Source: Actinomycetes bacterium
Lineage (GTDB): Bacteria; Actinomycetota; Acidimicrobiia; Acidimicrobiales; JAKAVM01
Direction of reading: 5' to 3'
Length of the DNA: 41,690 nt
NCBI GenBank assembly: GCA_021817065.1
Contig: JAKAWH010000012.1
Span: forward strand, 1 to 41,690
This document shows, piece by piece, positions 1 to 7,884 of the stretch (its first letter is position 1; every line of letters starts with the position of its first letter). A program made the position numbers and the translations under genes. The notes under the pieces were generated by a model, which was not told the DNA's origin, did no database searches, and saw nothing but the letters and a program-made list of their open reading frames with translations.

Positions 1-2
1 CC

Positions 3-1157
3 AAGAGGCTGGCCTGCCCGGAATGTGCCTTCACCACCAGAGCCCGCTACGACGTCCGGCCGGTGGCCTCGACGTGGCGGCACCTGGACCTCGGTGCCTG
101 GCGCCTCGAGGTGTGCGCTGATCTGCGCAGGATTGACTGCCCCGAACACGGTGTGCGTACCGAGGGCGTTCCGTTCGCCCGCTCGGGCTCTCGTTTCACC
201 CGGGATTTCGAGGACCTGGTGGGCTGGCTGGCCACCACCATGGACAAGACCGCACTGCGGCGCCTGGTGCGTGTTGACTGGGACACAGTCGGGCGCATCA
301 TCGAACGCGTCATGGAGAGCGGACTCGACCCCAAGCGCCTAGACAACCTCTTCACCGTCGGCGTCGACGAGGTCTCGTGGCGCAAGGGTCACTCTTACAT
401 CACGCTCGTCTCGAACCACGCGACGGGAAAGTTCGTCTGGGGGAAAGAAGGCAAAGATGCCGCCACGCTGGACTGTTTCTTCGATGAACTCGGACCGAAG
501 CGCTCCAAGGCGGTCAAAGCGATGTCAATGGACATGTCACCAGCCTTTCTCAAGTCTGCGACGGCACCGAAACATGCCACCAAGGCGATCATCTGCTACG
601 ACCCGTTCCACGTAGCGCAACTCGCCACTACTGCATTGGAGAAGGTACGCCGGCAGGTGTGGCAGGAGATGCGAAAGCTTCCCGACCAGGACGCAGCGCG
701 AACGTTCAAAGGAGCGCGCTGGTCACTGCTCAAGAATCCCGAAGACCTCAGTGACGATCAGGCTGCCACACTGCGCAAGCTGAAGCGCAGGGGAGGTGAA
801 CTCTGGCGTGCATACGCACTGAAGGAGGCACTGCGTGCAATCTTCGCCGGTGACTTGAGTCCCGATGAGGTCGGTATGCTCCTCGACAGGTTCTGCTCCA
901 AGGCATCACGTAGCGGGTTGAAGCCATTCGTCACAGTGGCGCAGACCATCCGCAAGCGTCGTACGGGTATCTTGGCCGCGGATCACCTTGGGATCAATAA
1001 CGCGCGGCACGAAGGCCTAAATCGACGCGTACGTCTCATTGTCAACCGCGCGTATGGCCTCCATTCCGCCAATGCAGCGCTCGCGCTCGTCATGCTCACG
1101 CTCGGACCAATTGAACACGTACTCCCGCATGAGCGGACGAAGGCCGCGGATCCCTAA
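3..1157 (+). CDS. ISL3-family transposase, 5' end cut by the window
   Basis: DDE transposase of the ISL3 type, which would move its own insertion sequence by cutting and pasting DNA. The reading frame is already open at base 3, so the gene starts outside the window; the first ATG in frame (63) is internal. The visible N-terminus carries CPEC and, about 35 residues later, CPEH, which fits the paired-cysteine zinc ribbon of the family. Next comes a helix-turn-helix-like stretch (TALRRLVRVDWDTVGRII). The catalytic core follows, with GVDEVSWRKGHSY for the first Asp, SMDMSPAF and CYDPFHVA for the second, and the NARHEGLNRRVR block holding the Glu. The frame runs without interruption to TAA, so this copy may be intact. 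It is the only transposase in this region that is not visibly broken. Confidence 0.88.
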   Translation, partial: KRLACPECAFTTRARYDVRPVASTWRHLDLGAWRLEVCADLRRIDCPEHGVRTEGVPFARSGSRFTRDFEDLVGWLATTMDKTALRRLVRVDWDTVGRIIERVMESGLDPKRLDNLFTVGVDEVSWRKGHSYITLVSNHATGKFVWGKEGKDAATLDCFFDELGPKRSKAVKAMSMDMSPAFLKSATAPKHATKAIICYDPFHVAQLATTALEKVRRQVWQEMRKLPDQDAARTFKGARWSLLKNPEDLSDDQAATLRKLKRRGGELWRAYALKEALRAIFAGDLSPDEVGMLLDRFCSKASRSGLKPFVTVAQTIRKRRTGILAADHLGINNARHEGLNRRVRLIVNRAYGLHSANAALALVMLTLGPIEHVLPHERTKAADP

Positions 1158-1186
1158 ATCGACCCACACTTATGCCGGGAGGCCCG
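1158..1186 (+). repeat. Probable right terminal inverted repeat of the ISL3-type element
   Basis: Directly after the transposase stop lies a segment whose reverse complement reads GGGCCTCCCGGCATAAGTGT and continues GGGTCGA. A G-rich terminus with a CCGGCATAAGTGTGGGT core resembles the outer ends of actinobacterial ISL3 elements. Unrelated coding homology begins right beyond it (about 1183), which fits an element boundary here. The left end is outside the window, so the repeat and target duplication cannot be confirmed. Confidence 0.45.
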
Positions 1187-1413
1187 ATTTTTGTCTGAGC
1201 CTGGCTCTCACTGAAGGGGATACCGGGGAGTACGAGCGCATCGAAGCCGCGCTGAAGAAAGCGGGATATGAGGAGACCGACACGACATTCTTTTGGAAAC
1301 GAACTACCGGGCTGCGATTGAAGGTCGAGTTCTTCTGTCCCGCAGCTCCCGGTCGGCCCGCCGGGCGGCTCTTTCGGCCGAAGGCGGCCGAACAACCCCT
1401 GCAGAAGCACAAC
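1183..1413 (+). pseudogene. Fragment of an AbiEii-like nucleotidyltransferase-type protein
   Basis: About 77 codons in one frame read as a coherent protein fragment: RPDFCLSLALTEGDTGEYER, then an IEAALKKAGYEETD stretch, a WKRTTGLRLKVEFFCPA stretch and RLFRPKAAEQPLQKHN. The order (a DFCLSLAL strand, a helix with ALKKAGY, then a strand pair ending in VEFFCP) resembles the nucleotidyltransferase core of AbiEii/AbiGii-type abortive-infection or toxin-antitoxin proteins. The match is from memory and only moderate. Both ends are cut: the ISL3 terminus lies on the left, and at 1413/1414 the sequence switches abruptly to an antisense transposase relic. No start codon or complete domain remains, so it should be inert. 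Confidence 0.4.
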
Positions 1414-2197
1414 ATGGCCTCGACGCCGATTGAGGCGAAGACGGTGTCGAAGGCGGACGTGAACTTGGCGTCCCGGTCACGGATCAAGAACCGGAACTGC
1501 TTACCCTTCTCCTCGAGATCACTACAGAAGTTCCGGGCGACCTGGGTGACCCACGGTCCGCTCGGGTTCGTCGTCACGCCGAGCAGGTGCACGACGCGAG
1601 TCTTCACCTCGATCACGAACAGCACGTAGTAGCGGCGGAGCAGCACCGAATCGACAGGGAAGAAGTCGGTCGCCACGATGCCCTTGGCCTGGGCTCGGAG
1701 GAACTCGGTCCACGTTGGTCCTGCCCGACGAGGGGCTGGTGGTAGTCCGTGGTTGCGCAGCACGTTGGCGACGCTGCCCTTGGACACGGTGACACCGAGC
1801 TTCTTGCACTCGCCAACAATCCTCAAGTAGCCCCAGCGGGAATTCTCGCGGGCGAGGCGTACGATCAGCTCGATGGTCTCCTGGGGCAGAGGTGGCCGGC
1901 CGGGCCCACGGTGGGGATGGGTCCAGCGGCGGCGCACGAGGGCTCGGTGCCAGCGCAGGATCGTTCGGGGGTGACGAGGAACGCTGCCCGCCGCTCCCGT
2001 GGCACCAGCCGCGCCAGGGTGGCGATGAGCGCCCGGTCGGACCAGGAGAAGCGGGGACGGGTGCCCAGGCGGCGCAGGACGGCGAGTTGGTGACGGAGCA
2101 CGAGGATCCCGGCGTCCTTGGCCGCTGCGTCCATCCGATGGATCCGAAGCAGTTCGGCGACACGGCGGACCATGCTGTAGATGAAGCTGAGCGCCAT
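1414..2197 (-). pseudogene. Integrase-core (rve) transposase relic, frameshifted and 3'-truncated
   Basis: On the minus strand an integrase-core transposase can be read in two frames. The start, MALSFIYSMVRRVAELLRIH, with LRHQLAVLRR and SDRALIATLARLVPRERR following, runs from 2197. At the G5 run at 1977-1981 the frame breaks, and homology continues as TILRWHRALVRRRW, the helix-turn-helix stretch SRWGYLRIVGECKKLGVTVS, VATDFFPVDSVLLRRYYVLF (first catalytic Asp region) and FLIRDRDAKFTSAFDTVF (second Asp). It stops at IGVEAM at about 1414, so the third acidic residue and the C-terminus are missing. The break at a homopolymer looks mutational rather than a programmed IS3-type slip, because the end is also missing. 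The element cannot be active. Confidence 0.8.
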
Positions 2198-2253
2198 AGT
2201 TGGCGAGCTTCGCTGTCCCCAAATCCGCTGGTCAAGCCGGCGATCGGGTATTT

Positions 2254-2315
2254 GGACCCCTCAGGATCAACTGAAGGACGCGGCAGAACGCTCGGTAAAG
2301 GAACGAGAGGGTCAT
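2254..2315 (-). pseudogene. N-terminal stub of a second copy of the same transposase family
   Basis: An ATG at 2315 (minus strand) opens with MTLSFLYRAFCRVLQLI, which parallels the MALSFIYSMVRRVAELL start of the neighbouring relic and is typical of this integrase-core family. The similarity ends after about 18 residues. It lies just upstream of the larger relic and in the same orientation, so two related elements have recombined or decayed here. There is no catalytic part. Confidence 0.55.
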
Positions 2316-2521
2316 GTCTGGATGCTCGCCGCGCCTGGCGCCAGCCGTCAAAGTGCAGCTCACAGGGCATGGATGACATTTTCGGCACCGACACCATGCT
2401 ACGCTCGGGTCGCCGTCCGTTCGCTCCTTGGTCACTAGCCAGTCGCTCGAAGAGGCCCGTGAAAATCTTCGCTGCCGCCCAGACACCAACTCCGCCAAGC
2501 CCGCCAGCCGCCCTCACCGGC

Positions 2522-3241
2522 GTGCGGGTGCTGCCACCCAAGGGCCTCAACAACTCGCTCTACCTCGACCTCAACCACTTTTCCCGACACACCGCGTGGG
2601 CGCACGGGTTCATGCACGACTACGCGCTCTGGCTCGGACCAGTGCTGCTGGCCGCCGTCTTTGTCGCTACCTACGGCGTGGCCTGGTGGCGACGGGCGCT
2701 ACGAGCGACCGCGCTGCTCATCCTGGGCGGCATCGGCACGATCATCGCCCTCGGTCTCAACCAACTCGTCGGCCACGCCGCCAAAGAGCTGCGACCCTAC
2801 GTTGATCATCCCAAGGCCCTGGTCCTGGTGGCAAGGGCCAACGACTACTCGTTCCCCTCCGATCACTCGGTCGTCGCCGGCGGCCTCACCATCTCGATCC
2901 TCCTGATGCTCGGTAGCGGCGCGTGGCGGTCTCGACGCCACGCGCGGCGCGGCCTGCTCGACGCAGATACGGGAGGCACGAGCGTACCGGTGCTCGTTCG
3001 GATCCTCGCTGCCGCCAGCGTCCTGCTCGGCCTGTTCCTGTGCTTCGCGCGGGTCTACGTTGGCGCCCACTACCCCGGCGACGTCGTTGCCGGCTACCTA
3101 CTGGCCGCAGTCGCCGTGCTCGCCGTCTCCCTACTACGACCCTTCGCCTACTTGGCGGTCGACCTTGTGGATATGACGGCCGTGGGGAACCTCCTGCGGC
3201 GTTCGAGAGCTGCATCGGCCGGCGAACCGGCGAGCGAGTGA
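2522..3241 (+). CDS. PAP2-family membrane phosphatase
   Basis: Integral-membrane phosphatase of the PAP2 superfamily (phosphatidic acid phosphatase, undecaprenyl-pyrophosphate phosphatase and relatives), which removes phosphate from a lipid phosphate at the outer membrane face. The three signature motifs are present: KELRPYVDHP (C1), PSDHSVVAGG with the catalytic His (C2) and RVYVGAHYPGDVVAGY (C3). About five or six hydrophobic segments surround them. Family similarity begins at LNNSLYLDLNHFSRHTAWAH. The frame stays open far upstream, with ATGs at 2369 and 2396, but that part is antisense to transposase relics. I therefore use the GTG at 2522, which has no good ribosome-binding site. The original start may have been lost to the insertions. 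The substrate is not predictable. Confidence 0.75.
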   Translation: MRVLPPKGLNNSLYLDLNHFSRHTAWAHGFMHDYALWLGPVLLAAVFVATYGVAWWRRALRATALLILGGIGTIIALGLNQLVGHAAKELRPYVDHPKALVLVARANDYSFPSDHSVVAGGLTISILLMLGSGAWRSRRHARRGLLDADTGGTSVPVLVRILAAASVLLGLFLCFARVYVGAHYPGDVVAGYLLAAVAVLAVSLLRPFAYLAVDLVDMTAVGNLLRRSRAASAGEPASE

Positions 3242-3424
3242 CCGCTTCGTTCGGCCTTGGACCCCGAGTCGCAGCGGCGGAGCATCCCGTAGGCAACAAG
3301 CGGCGCCAGCGGTCAATGCGGCAACCACCGTGTCGGCTCGCCGCACTCGGGTGAGCCCAGCTTCCTCCGGCAAGGGGCCGAGTCTCACGAATGTGTCGTG
3401 CGCTGTCGAGTTCAGGGTGACTGG

Positions 3425-3670
3425 GCTTCCTCTGCGAAGTTCTCCACCTCCTTCGACGCCGTATTCGCCCTCGGACGGTGTCACCTCGAAGCAGTCTTTG
3501 CCGAATACGTCGAGCATTGCACCTCGCACCGGCCCCACCGATCCCTGAGCCAGCGACCGCTCGCTCATTTCGATGCAGCCTCACCCACCATCGGCCACGC
3601 TGACGCCGCCGGGCTACGAAGAGCCGATCGTCTGGGCGGCCTCATCCACGAGTACCGCATAGCTGCCTGA
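3425..3670 (+). pseudogene. C-terminal transposase relic with an internal deletion, plus strand
   Basis: A plus-strand frame joins AKFSTSFDAVFA, the second-Asp region of the integrase-core transposase, directly to HLEAVFAEYVEHCTSHRPHR followed by SLSQRPLAHF, the family's C-terminal block. The usual 40-50 residues between them, including the catalytic Glu, are gone. The frame ends at TGA 3668-3670. This is the same transposase family as the relics at 1414-2315 but in the opposite orientation and holding the part missing there, so the PAP2 gene sits between pieces of related elements. Confidence 0.7.
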
Positions 3671-3716
3671 GCTGGGCGGATAGCGTTCTCGGTACCCACA
3701 GGTAGGCTGCGAGGTC

Positions 3717-4640
3717 TCAGTCCACCGGGAACTTCGGTTCGGAGTGGTCCCAATCGGCCAGTAGCGAGCGGATCGCGGTGAGGAGAACCAGGGGTTGGTC
3801 GAGCATCGAATGGTGCCCCGCCTCGGGAAGCTCGATGACCGGGGTTACTTTTCCCATCGCCTCGTACATCGAGCGGCCGATGTTCTCGGTGAGAAGGCCG
3901 CACTCGGATCGGAGCAACGCCAGGCGGCACTTGACCGACGAAAGGTAGGGATAGGCGACGCTCCGCAGTCCGCTGGCGAACTGCTCGAAGATGCGATAGT
4001 CGAATTTCCATTGGAAGCCGCCTTCGGTGGCGGCGAGCGACCTGCGTCCCACATGGTCCATGACGTAGTCCAGGTAGTGTTCCTGGCGGGGCACCGTACG
4101 AAAGCGTTCCAGGGCCTCGTCGACCGTCGGATAGATTCGCGGCCGGCCGAATGCCTCCTTGAGATGGAACGAGTTGATCTCGGGAGACGGCTTGGATACC
4201 GGTGAATCGCAGACGATCACGCCTGAGAGTCCCTCGCCGTGGCGCGACGCGGTGGCGATGGTCACGAAACCACCCATGCTGTGGCCGATCACCACCGGCC
4301 CGTCGGCGATGCGGCCCGCAGCCGCGACAGCCGTCACCTCGTCGGTCCACTGCTCGAGGCTGTACGCCTCCCGGCGATCGCTGTCTCCGTGTCCGGAGAG
4401 ATCGATTGCCACCACCCGAAACGAATCGGAGAACCGGGCGGCCACATGGGTCCACCAGTGGGCGTGGGCGCCGCCGCCGTGCACGAACACCAGCCCCCGC
4501 TTCCCTGCTTCCCCCCACGCAAGAAAATGGATGGCGGCCCCGTCGACCTCGACGGTGCCGTCCTCGAAAGGGACCTCCAGAGCCCGGCGGAACCAACCGG
4601 GTGCGTCGGGGTGGATGGGAATACCTGCAGGAACGGCCAT
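3717..4640 (-). CDS. Alpha/beta-fold hydrolase
   Basis: Cytoplasmic alpha/beta hydrolase of 307 residues, the usual length. Visible elements are the oxyanion-hole loop HGGGAHAHW (residues 54-62), the strand VVAIDLSGHGDSD (77-88), the nucleophile elbow GHSMGG with Ser121, and the C-terminal catalytic His in AGHHSMLDQP. The start at 4640 is chosen because the conserved fold begins soon after it. The longer frame upstream to 5033 is rich in Pro, Arg and Ser and looks non-coding. The family includes esterases, haloalkane dehalogenases, epoxide hydrolases and C-C hydrolases. The acid residue and lid do not identify the substrate. It lies 14 bases downstream of a possible small membrane protein. 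Confidence 0.85.
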   Translation of the reverse strand: MAVPAGIPIHPDAPGWFRRALEVPFEDGTVEVDGAAIHFLAWGEAGKRGLVFVHGGGAHAHWWTHVAARFSDSFRVVAIDLSGHGDSDRREAYSLEQWTDEVTAVAAAGRIADGPVVIGHSMGGFVTIATASRHGEGLSGVIVCDSPVSKPSPEINSFHLKEAFGRPRIYPTVDEALERFRTVPRQEHYLDYVMDHVGRRSLAATEGGFQWKFDYRIFEQFASGLRSVAYPYLSSVKCRLALLRSECGLLTENIGRSMYEAMGKVTPVIELPEAGHHSMLDQPLVLLTAIRSLLADWDHSEPKFPVD

Positions 4641-4654
4641 GGTCAGCAGCGAGG

Positions 4655-4876
4655 CTACTCGTCCTCCGCTCCGGGTCGCATCCCGCCAGCGCGTCGGCAC
4701 CACCGACGGCGAGAAGAGCGGCGAGGGGCGAGGGGGAGCACGGTGATGAGGTAGGGATAGGGAAGGTACCCGGGGCGCACCATGATGGCCAGAGCGATGA
4801 GGTAACCGAGCGCGATGGGTCGCAGCGATCCCAGGAGGAACCCGAAGGGGACCATGAGGACTCCGATCCCGAACAA
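4655..4876 (-). CDS. Possible small membrane protein or degraded membrane gene
   Basis: A 73-codon frame begins with TTG at 4876 (or ATG at 4852). It has two hydrophobic stretches, GIGVLMVPFGFLLGSL and PIALGYLIALAIMV, then a polar Arg-rich tail. After LITVLPLAP a shift of one frame would continue hydrophobically (LAALLAVGGADALAG), which hints that this is the frameshifted end of a larger membrane protein. It ends 14 bases before the hydrolase start, so co-transcription is possible. I recognise no family and see no clear ribosome-binding site. The rest of the 4641-5035 gap (about 160 bases upstream) holds nothing I can identify. Confidence 0.35.
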   Translation of the reverse strand: MFGIGVLMVPFGFLLGSLRPIALGYLIALAIMVRPGYLPYPYLITVLPLAPRRSSRRRWCRRAGGMRPGAEDE

Positions 4877-5035
4877 TCAGGGATCCAGGTGGAGCCATCC
4901 ATGCAGGGTGTCGTAATATCCGCACGCGGCTTTTTCCGTGGGATGGCGGCGTGCAGGTGAACGCATCCTCCACCCATACGGTGGCGTCCTCGACCGGATG
5001 GGTGGGGGTAACGACACCGAGGTGGAGAGTCACTG

Positions 5036-6088
5036 TCAGCCGAGGGTCTCGAGAGTCGCGGCGTGGGCAGGGACACGCTCTTCACACGACATAGGTGGAG
5101 CCGGGAGTTCGTTGCGGTGGGCTCCGAGGTGTGCGGTCTTTTCCCAGGAGCGGTCCCCGGTTGCTTCGCGTACCACCGCGCGCAATGCCGCGTATCCGAG
5201 GATGATCTGGTAGGGGATCGTCCCCACGATCAACCGGACGAAATCGCGTATACGGGCCCGGTACCCGTACGACGAGCAGAACTCGCTCAAATCGACGGCC
5301 TGTGCCATCACGTTGGCGATGGTCGGCAGGAGGGGGAGGTAGCTTGCCAGCGCGATGACGACAGGGAGGTGGAGTGCAACCACCGCGACGACGGAAAAGG
5401 GAATGAGAACGCCGACGAATGCTTGCAGCATCGGCATCGCCAGTGTGTAGCGCGCGAAGAGCCGCTGCTGGAAGGTCGGCAACCGTCTCCACTCGCCTTT
5501 TCGGAGCACCTGGATGAATCCCTGATCCCACCGGGTGCGCTGGCGAACGAGCGCGCCAAGGGTCGGCGGAGTTTCTTCGCGTGTCACCAACTCCGGGTCG
5601 TAGGCCACCGAGACGCCTGCACCCATCGATGAGAGCCGTACCCCGATCTCGCAGTCTTCGGCGAGGTAGTTGTCGTCCCACCCTCCGGCTTCCCGGATCA
5701 GGTCGGTGCGAGCGAAGACGGTGTTGCCGCCCAAGGGGATGAAACGACGGTTCGCATGGTAATGAAGCCGGCTCTTGAACCAGAAGAAGTATTCCAGGAC
5801 GTTGTGAAGGACCCACCAGCTCGTCCGGAAGTTCATGAGCTGCACTCCACCTTGAACGACGTCGACGCCCTCGGCTTCGAAACACGCATTGATGCGGCTG
5901 AGGATGTCCAGATGCACCTCGTCCTCGGCGTCGAACACGCCGGTGATCTCACCGGAACAGTCGGTCAGGGCGACGTTCAGTGCCTTGGGTTTGTTCTTGG
6001 GCCAGTTGGTGTCGGTGAGGACCCGGACGCGATCAGGCAGGCAGCGGTGCGGTTCGGCGCACGGGCACGCGCCGGGTCGCGGTGGCAC
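5036..6088 (-). CDS. Family-2 glycosyltransferase lacking its N-terminal nucleotide-binding part
   Basis: Processive-type GT2 membrane glycosyltransferase. Visible are KPKALNVAL, the DxD-like FDAEDEVH, GGNTVFARTDLIREAGGWDD, the acceptor motif LAEDCEIGVRL and the QRTRWDQGF box. Three or four C-terminal membrane helices follow (roughly residues 205-320). Full family members open with a strand such as VSVLVPARNE and a VVDDGS loop that binds the nucleotide sugar. Here the homology begins abruptly at LPDRVRVLTDTN, about 80-100 residues late. That point coincides with the end of the WS/DGAT gene, which overlaps this frame by 56 bases. The nominal GTG start at 6088 lies inside that gene. The simplest reading is a deletion junction leaving an inactive remnant; the catalytic and membrane parts are otherwise well preserved. 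Confidence 0.75.
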   Translation of the reverse strand: MPPRPGACPCAEPHRCLPDRVRVLTDTNWPKNKPKALNVALTDCSGEITGVFDAEDEVHLDILSRINACFEAEGVDVVQGGVQLMNFRTSWWVLHNVLEYFFWFKSRLHYHANRRFIPLGGNTVFARTDLIREAGGWDDNYLAEDCEIGVRLSSMGAGVSVAYDPELVTREETPPTLGALVRQRTRWDQGFIQVLRKGEWRRLPTFQQRLFARYTLAMPMLQAFVGVLIPFSVVAVVALHLPVVIALASYLPLLPTIANVMAQAVDLSEFCSSYGYRARIRDFVRLIVGTIPYQIILGYAALRAVVREATGDRSWEKTAHLGAHRNELPAPPMSCEERVPAHAATLETLG

Positions 6089-7508
6089 GCCCGGCCGAAC
6101 GGGGGCCGGAGGCCTTCTCCGCGGCCTTGCGCAGCTCGACCAGGGAGTCGTTGAGGTAACCGGCGATCTTCTCGACTTCGGGCACCGTCTCCCAGCAGGA
6201 GATCAGGCCGAAATACATCCGTCCCATGTAGCTCATTACGGTCGCGTTCAGCCCGATACCGTCCATCAAGGGCCCCATCGGGTACATCGCCACCATGCGG
6301 GCACCCGCCGAAAAGAGCGGGAAATTGGGACCCGGAATGTTGGAGACCGTCACATTGAAGAGCGGACGCACCTTGTCGAACACCCGCATGTTGGACATGA
6401 TCCGTGCCGCACGGCCTGCGATGGCAGGCGAGGCATATTCTGCCCATTCGGTGAGGGTGGCAGCACCGATGGCCTGCTCCTGTTCCTTGGCAGCGCGGGT
6501 GCCGTCGCAGATCACCTGGTATCGCTTGACCGGATCGTCGATGGTGGTGGCCAAAGAGGCCAGCATCGAGGAGATCTTGTTGCCCAGGGTGCCTCGCTGG
6601 TCCTCGGTCCGGACCGAGATCGGCACCGCAGCGATCAGTGACTCGTCCAGGTACTCGCCCTTTTCCTCGAAATGGGTGCGCAGTGCGCCGGCCACCAGCG
6701 CCAGGACCACGTCGTTGACCGTTCCACCGAACACGTTCTTGATCAGCTTGACGTCGTCGAGGGAGACATCGGTAAAAGCAGCCTTGCGGTGGGGGCTGAT
6801 GGTGGCGTTCAACGAGCACCGGGGCGCCGAGAAGGGACCCGGTGGCGGGACGACTCCGGGTTGCCGGTTGCGCTCGCGCATGTTGAGCGTCATCTCCACG
6901 GTCCGGCGGAGGGACTTGACCGCGGACAACGGCTGGCGCGAGAGCGAAGACATCGCGTGGCTCAACATCTCGAAATCGGAGGGCACCCGATCGGGGGTCC
7001 AGGCCTGCTCGGGGGGAGGAACCTGGACGACCTCGGGGCACAGGTCGAGGAGGTTGACCGCAAGCTCTGCGCCGGAAACCCCGTCGATGGCCGCGTGGTG
7101 GGTCTTGGTAATGAAGGCGAACATTCCGTCCCGCAGTCCCTCCACCACGTAGGACTCCCAGAGCGGCCGTGCCCGGTCGAGCTGGCGGCCCATCACTTCA
7201 CCGGCGAACAGTGCCAGCTCGTGCTCTCCGCCCGGGGCCGGCAATGCCGCGCGGCGCAGATGGTAGGAGAGCTGGAAGTCGGGATCCTCGATCCACAGCG
7301 GGTGGTGGATGCCGAAGGGGACCCCCACCAGACGCCGCCGGAAGGGGGGGATCAGGTGCAGGCGGCTCTCGATCAGCTCCCGCATCGCATCGTAGGGCGA
7401 CCTGTCCAGGTCGTTCCCGTCGAAGACGAAAGCGCCGCCCACGTGCATGTGGACGGAGGGCGTCTCCAGGTACAGCATGGTTGCATCGAGTCCACTCAGC
7501 CTCTGCAC
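6033..7508 (-). CDS. Wax ester synthase / diacylglycerol acyltransferase (WS/DGAT)
   Basis: Bifunctional acyltransferase of 491 residues that transfers an acyl group from acyl-CoA to a fatty alcohol or diacylglycerol, making storage wax esters or triacylglycerol at the membrane. The N-terminus QRLSGLDATMLYLETPSVHM is typical. The catalytic HHAAIDG motif (HHxxxDG) lies at residues 137-143, followed by PLFNVTVSNIPGPN and the DGIGLNATVMSY block of the C-terminal domain. I use the GTG at 7508 because it gives the family's normal N-terminus and has GGAAGG about 11 bases upstream; the frame is open to 7775 but that part is not family-like. The last 25 residues are Arg- and Ala-rich and run into the truncated glycosyltransferase, so the true C-terminus may have been changed by the junction. 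Confidence 0.92.
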   Translation of the reverse strand: MQRLSGLDATMLYLETPSVHMHVGGAFVFDGNDLDRSPYDAMRELIESRLHLIPPFRRRLVGVPFGIHHPLWIEDPDFQLSYHLRRAALPAPGGEHELALFAGEVMGRQLDRARPLWESYVVEGLRDGMFAFITKTHHAAIDGVSGAELAVNLLDLCPEVVQVPPPEQAWTPDRVPSDFEMLSHAMSSLSRQPLSAVKSLRRTVEMTLNMRERNRQPGVVPPPGPFSAPRCSLNATISPHRKAAFTDVSLDDVKLIKNVFGGTVNDVVLALVAGALRTHFEEKGEYLDESLIAAVPISVRTEDQRGTLGNKISSMLASLATTIDDPVKRYQVICDGTRAAKEQEQAIGAATLTEWAEYASPAIAGRAARIMSNMRVFDKVRPLFNVTVSNIPGPNFPLFSAGARMVAMYPMGPLMDGIGLNATVMSYMGRMYFGLISCWETVPEVEKIAGYLNDSLVELRKAAEKASGPRSAGRATATRRVPVRRTAPLPA

Positions 7509-7884
7509 GGTCTCTGCATCCTTCCTGGTCGTGTTCCGGTGGTCATGGCATGTGCCCAGCCGCCGTTGCTCCCTGCGGCTGTCACCGTCCCCTCCTGGAT
7601 GGCTCAACCCGAAATCACCGGCTGCCGGTCGTGTCGCCCTCCATTCTGAGCGATCGCATTCCAGAATACCAGGGTCATAGGACAAACTTTTTGTGAAATT
7701 CATGTGTCGAAACGCGCTCGCGATAGTGCGCATCCTGAGTGCAACTGGCTCACCACATTGAGTGGTGAGACTCATAAAATACCTGGTAGAGGGACTACTT
7801 CCGTGATATCACAGGCCCAAAAGTTGTATATCGTAAGGCGATTAGAGCGTACAATCAGAGAGAAAAGAAACCATTTCGTTTTGC
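7509..7884. other. Intergenic region with a perfect 8-bp inverted repeat
   Basis: No gene is visible in this 376-base, relatively A+T-rich gap between dut and the WS/DGAT gene, both on the minus strand. At 7749-7769 it holds CTCACCAC-ATTGA-GTGGTGAG, a perfect 8-bp inverted repeat with a 5-base spacer. There is no T-run after it, so an operator for the downstream acyltransferase gene is about as likely as a terminator for dut. Confidence 0.5.

Noticed and set aside
1977-1981. Programmed frameshift as in IS3-family orfA/orfB
   Set aside because: The slip lies in a G/C run, not an A-rich slippery sequence, and the element also lacks its 3' end, so mutation is simpler.
1892-2521. Upstream extension of the PAP2 reading frame
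   Set aside because: It is antisense to transposase relics and of low-complexity composition; PAP2 similarity starts after 2522.
7509-7884. A+T-rich gap as a replication origin or attachment site
   Set aside because: No DnaA-box cluster, integrase gene or tRNA end is present, only one inverted repeat.
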